DNA of 64,000 bases from Todiramphus chloris collaris. Lineage: Eukaryota; Chordata; Aves; Coraciiformes; Alcedinidae. Every line of letters begins with the position of its first letter. Positions within the stretch are counted from its first letter, which is position 1. The position numbers were made by a program, and so were the translations under genes. The notes under the pieces were generated by a model. That model saw only the letters and a list, made by a program, of their open reading frames with translations, searched no databases and had not been told where the DNA came from. The stretch is taken from positions 8,089,568-8,153,567 of the forward strand of contig JANVCC010000049.1 of the NCBI GenBank assembly GCA_025345505.1. Direction: 5' to 3'. Below, in pieces: positions 61,819 to 64,000 of this stretch.

Positions 61819-64000
61819 GAGAACTTCAGGAAAACAGAAGAGGTTTCTCAGAGGCCATCACAAAGGGCTGCTTCCACAAGAGAGCTCTAGCACTGAAACG
61901 TATGTTCAGACTGTCAGGGAATAGCACCAGAACTGGAAGGCATTCTACTGGTCCCAGTTTGCACTTCTCAAAACAGTGATGTGTTTCACATACACCGTGT
62001 GGATTTTGAGCTACCTCTCAGACAGCTACGTACATATTTCTGCACCCAGATTCAGGGAGCCTATTTATAGCACAGTCACAACTGACTCTCAAATGCAGTA
62101 ACACACACAATGGCATAAGGAAAAGGCATATAATTCCAAATTCAACAGAGTAAACAGAACTTTTCTCAGTCCTCTGACTTGTGGCCAGATCATTTATGAA
62201 GGTCACACTGAACAGCCTCACAAGAACATAAAAGCCATATTTCTGTGACCCTATCATAAATAATACTCCTCAAGCACTGAGGAAAGGCCATATCACTGCC
62301 AGCAGCCAGATATCAGTCACAAGGGAACAGGGCATTCCAGTTAATCAATAACTTCACATAAGACCACCATTGTTGGTTTTTCCTCTGGGCCTGAACTAGC
62401 CATTTGCAGCACAAATCCATGAGCAGACCGCAAACTGCAGGATGTGAGGTTTAACAAAAACCAAGAATGTCAAAGAACCCAAAAACCACCAAAGAGCTAA
62501 ACCTTGTTTTCCTATTAGATTTTGGTATGAGCCCTATTTACAGAAAAATCTAGGCAGATCTTGCCGAAATCTCCCTCTTTTCTGCATCACTGAAAAAGAG
62601 AAAACGCTTGGGAAGGGGGCAGGTGTGAAGAGTTTCCCTTCTCCCCATACTTTTACTTTAGCACCACTACTTCAGGAAAAACAGGAAGAAAACAAAAAAA
62701 AGAATGGCTTAATGTTCTGTCCATTTGTACCATGGCATATGCTGAGGTGTAGAGAAATACGTATACTTGTTAGAGGGAAAAAAATCAAAAACCATAGCAG
62801 TCGAGGATGCTAAAAGTTCATATTATTAAAAAAAAGCAACAAAGCAAATACACAGAAAAAGCCACAAAAGACTACTACTGACAGATCAACCCTCAGCGTG
62901 GGTCTCTGAACTACAAGTGCTGTGCAGAACCATCAGGAACACGGCTGGCCTGTTTTCACCCTTCTCCTCGACAGGCACGTTCTGCAGCAAGGGAGGAGAA
63001 GGTGGGGCTGGCACGCAAGGCTCAGGGGTACCACAGCACCGGGTCAAAGCACGGACGGGATGGAGCGAGCTCCCCGTTCTGGCAATCCATGAATAGAGTC
63101 TTCAAACCAAGGACACACCAGGTACTGTATCCATTGAATGAAGAACACATTTATCTTTGCTAAAAGGCCAAGAACACCAAACACTGCGCCCGACAGCAAG
63201 GCTGTTCTTAAACTCATTTTTCCTCACCTGAGAGAACTGGATACTCAGGGGAGAGTAAATTCCTTCAATACCTAAACTGAAGGCCGGATGTTTTAATTGT
63301 GATAGACACCTGCCACATGCTACTGGTTACAATGGAGGTTCACTATAGGTATCACTGGTTTCCCAAGCATGCCAAATACCTAAAATCAGAATGGACTGGC
63401 TGACTTCAGCGTTGCTATCAAGTTACTAACCTGGGACAGATTCACTTGACAGCACCCTATTACAATTTTAATCTAAAGACAGCAGAAGAAACGCATTATA
63501 AGCGTCACAAAACATCATACTGGTTTTCCCTCCTAGCCCATAACATGAGAGCCTCACCCAAGGTTCACCAGAACTTCCAGGTATCTTTCTACTGACCTAT
63601 ACAGGATCACATCATTTGACAAACAGATTTATAATTTCATAACATGCTTTTAAAATATTAAATATTTGCCTGTTACTGTAGAGTATTTCAAGTAGGAGTT
63701 GTAAATGGCAGCGTCATAATTACTGTCACAAATCACCATCTATACATTACATAACAGGAGCAAAGCAGATGCCAAGGTTCCAGAGGCATATGCTGCAGAA
63801 GTGGACCTGGGATTCCTACGATCCCTGTCTCGCTGTCCCCACCTTCCCAGGAGAGCAGCCTGCCTCCTCGTTAGACACGTGCCACCGCAGCTCTCTGCGG
63901 AGCCACACCGAGAGACCAAATAATCCCGTTTTTAAAAAGGGGCGCAGAGAGCAACAAGCAGTCAACTATGAACAGGAGAAACTGGGAGAGGAGCCACAGG

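Larger units (their letters stand above)
47862..64000 (-). other. INTS6L: INTS6L 5' intron, running off the right edge
   Basis: At least 16.1 kb with no exon matching the expected N-terminus of INTS6L (about 63 residues). It contains the CR1 fragment at 50,130-50,740, possible CR1 ends near 55,727 and 61,788, several A/C-rich tracts and a 26-bp direct duplication at 57,481. Open frames such as 48,754-49,170 and 53,226-53,660 (plus) show no recognisable domain. Confidence 0.7.

Overview
The window is vertebrate nuclear DNA, almost certainly from a bird. It carries split genes with canonical GT-AG introns, CpG-rich promoters, a 5'-truncated CR1 LINE (the typical avian/reptilian retrotransposon), ancient MIR-like SINE relics and a fixed-size assembly gap. 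The gene order INTS6L - MMGT1 - SLC9A6 is the one found on human Xq26.3, read from the other strand here.

Layout. (1) About 1-8.5 kb, minus strand: the first three coding exons of SLC9A6, the endosomal Na+/H+ exchanger NHE6. The rest of the gene runs off the left edge. Intron 1 (6.3 kb) holds a 21-bp minisatellite. (2) About 8.5-9.9 kb: a GC- and CpG-rich divergent promoter interval shared by SLC9A6 (leftward) and MMGT1 (rightward), with a G-rich 30-bp minisatellite in the middle. (3) 9.88-14.76 kb, plus strand: MMGT1/EMC5, complete in four coding exons (133 residues), with a roughly 2-kb 3' UTR ending at an AATAAA signal. (4) About 14.77-24.75 kb: intergenic DNA with no gene I can support. 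(5) About 24.76 kb to the right edge, minus strand: INTS6L (DDX26B). Sixteen coding exons joining in frame to 836 residues and a stop lie between 25,674 and 47,861. The exons for roughly the first 63 residues were not found, so they probably lie beyond the right edge, and 47,862-64,000 is a single large intron. That intron carries the CR1 fragment.

All 20 intron boundaries I could place on both sides (2 in SLC9A6, 3 in MMGT1, 15 in INTS6L) are canonical, and reading phase is kept across each. The three genes are housekeeping genes with unrelated jobs: endosomal pH control, insertion of membrane proteins in the ER, and the Integrator/SOSS nuclear complexes. They are linked by old synteny, not by a shared pathway. 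I found no new biological system. The most notable points are the compact tail-to-tail INTS6L/MMGT1 junction, where mammals carry the CT45/SAGE1 cancer-testis genes, the repeat-bearing divergent promoter, and a 100-N gap flanked by pure poly-C that looks like an assembly artefact.
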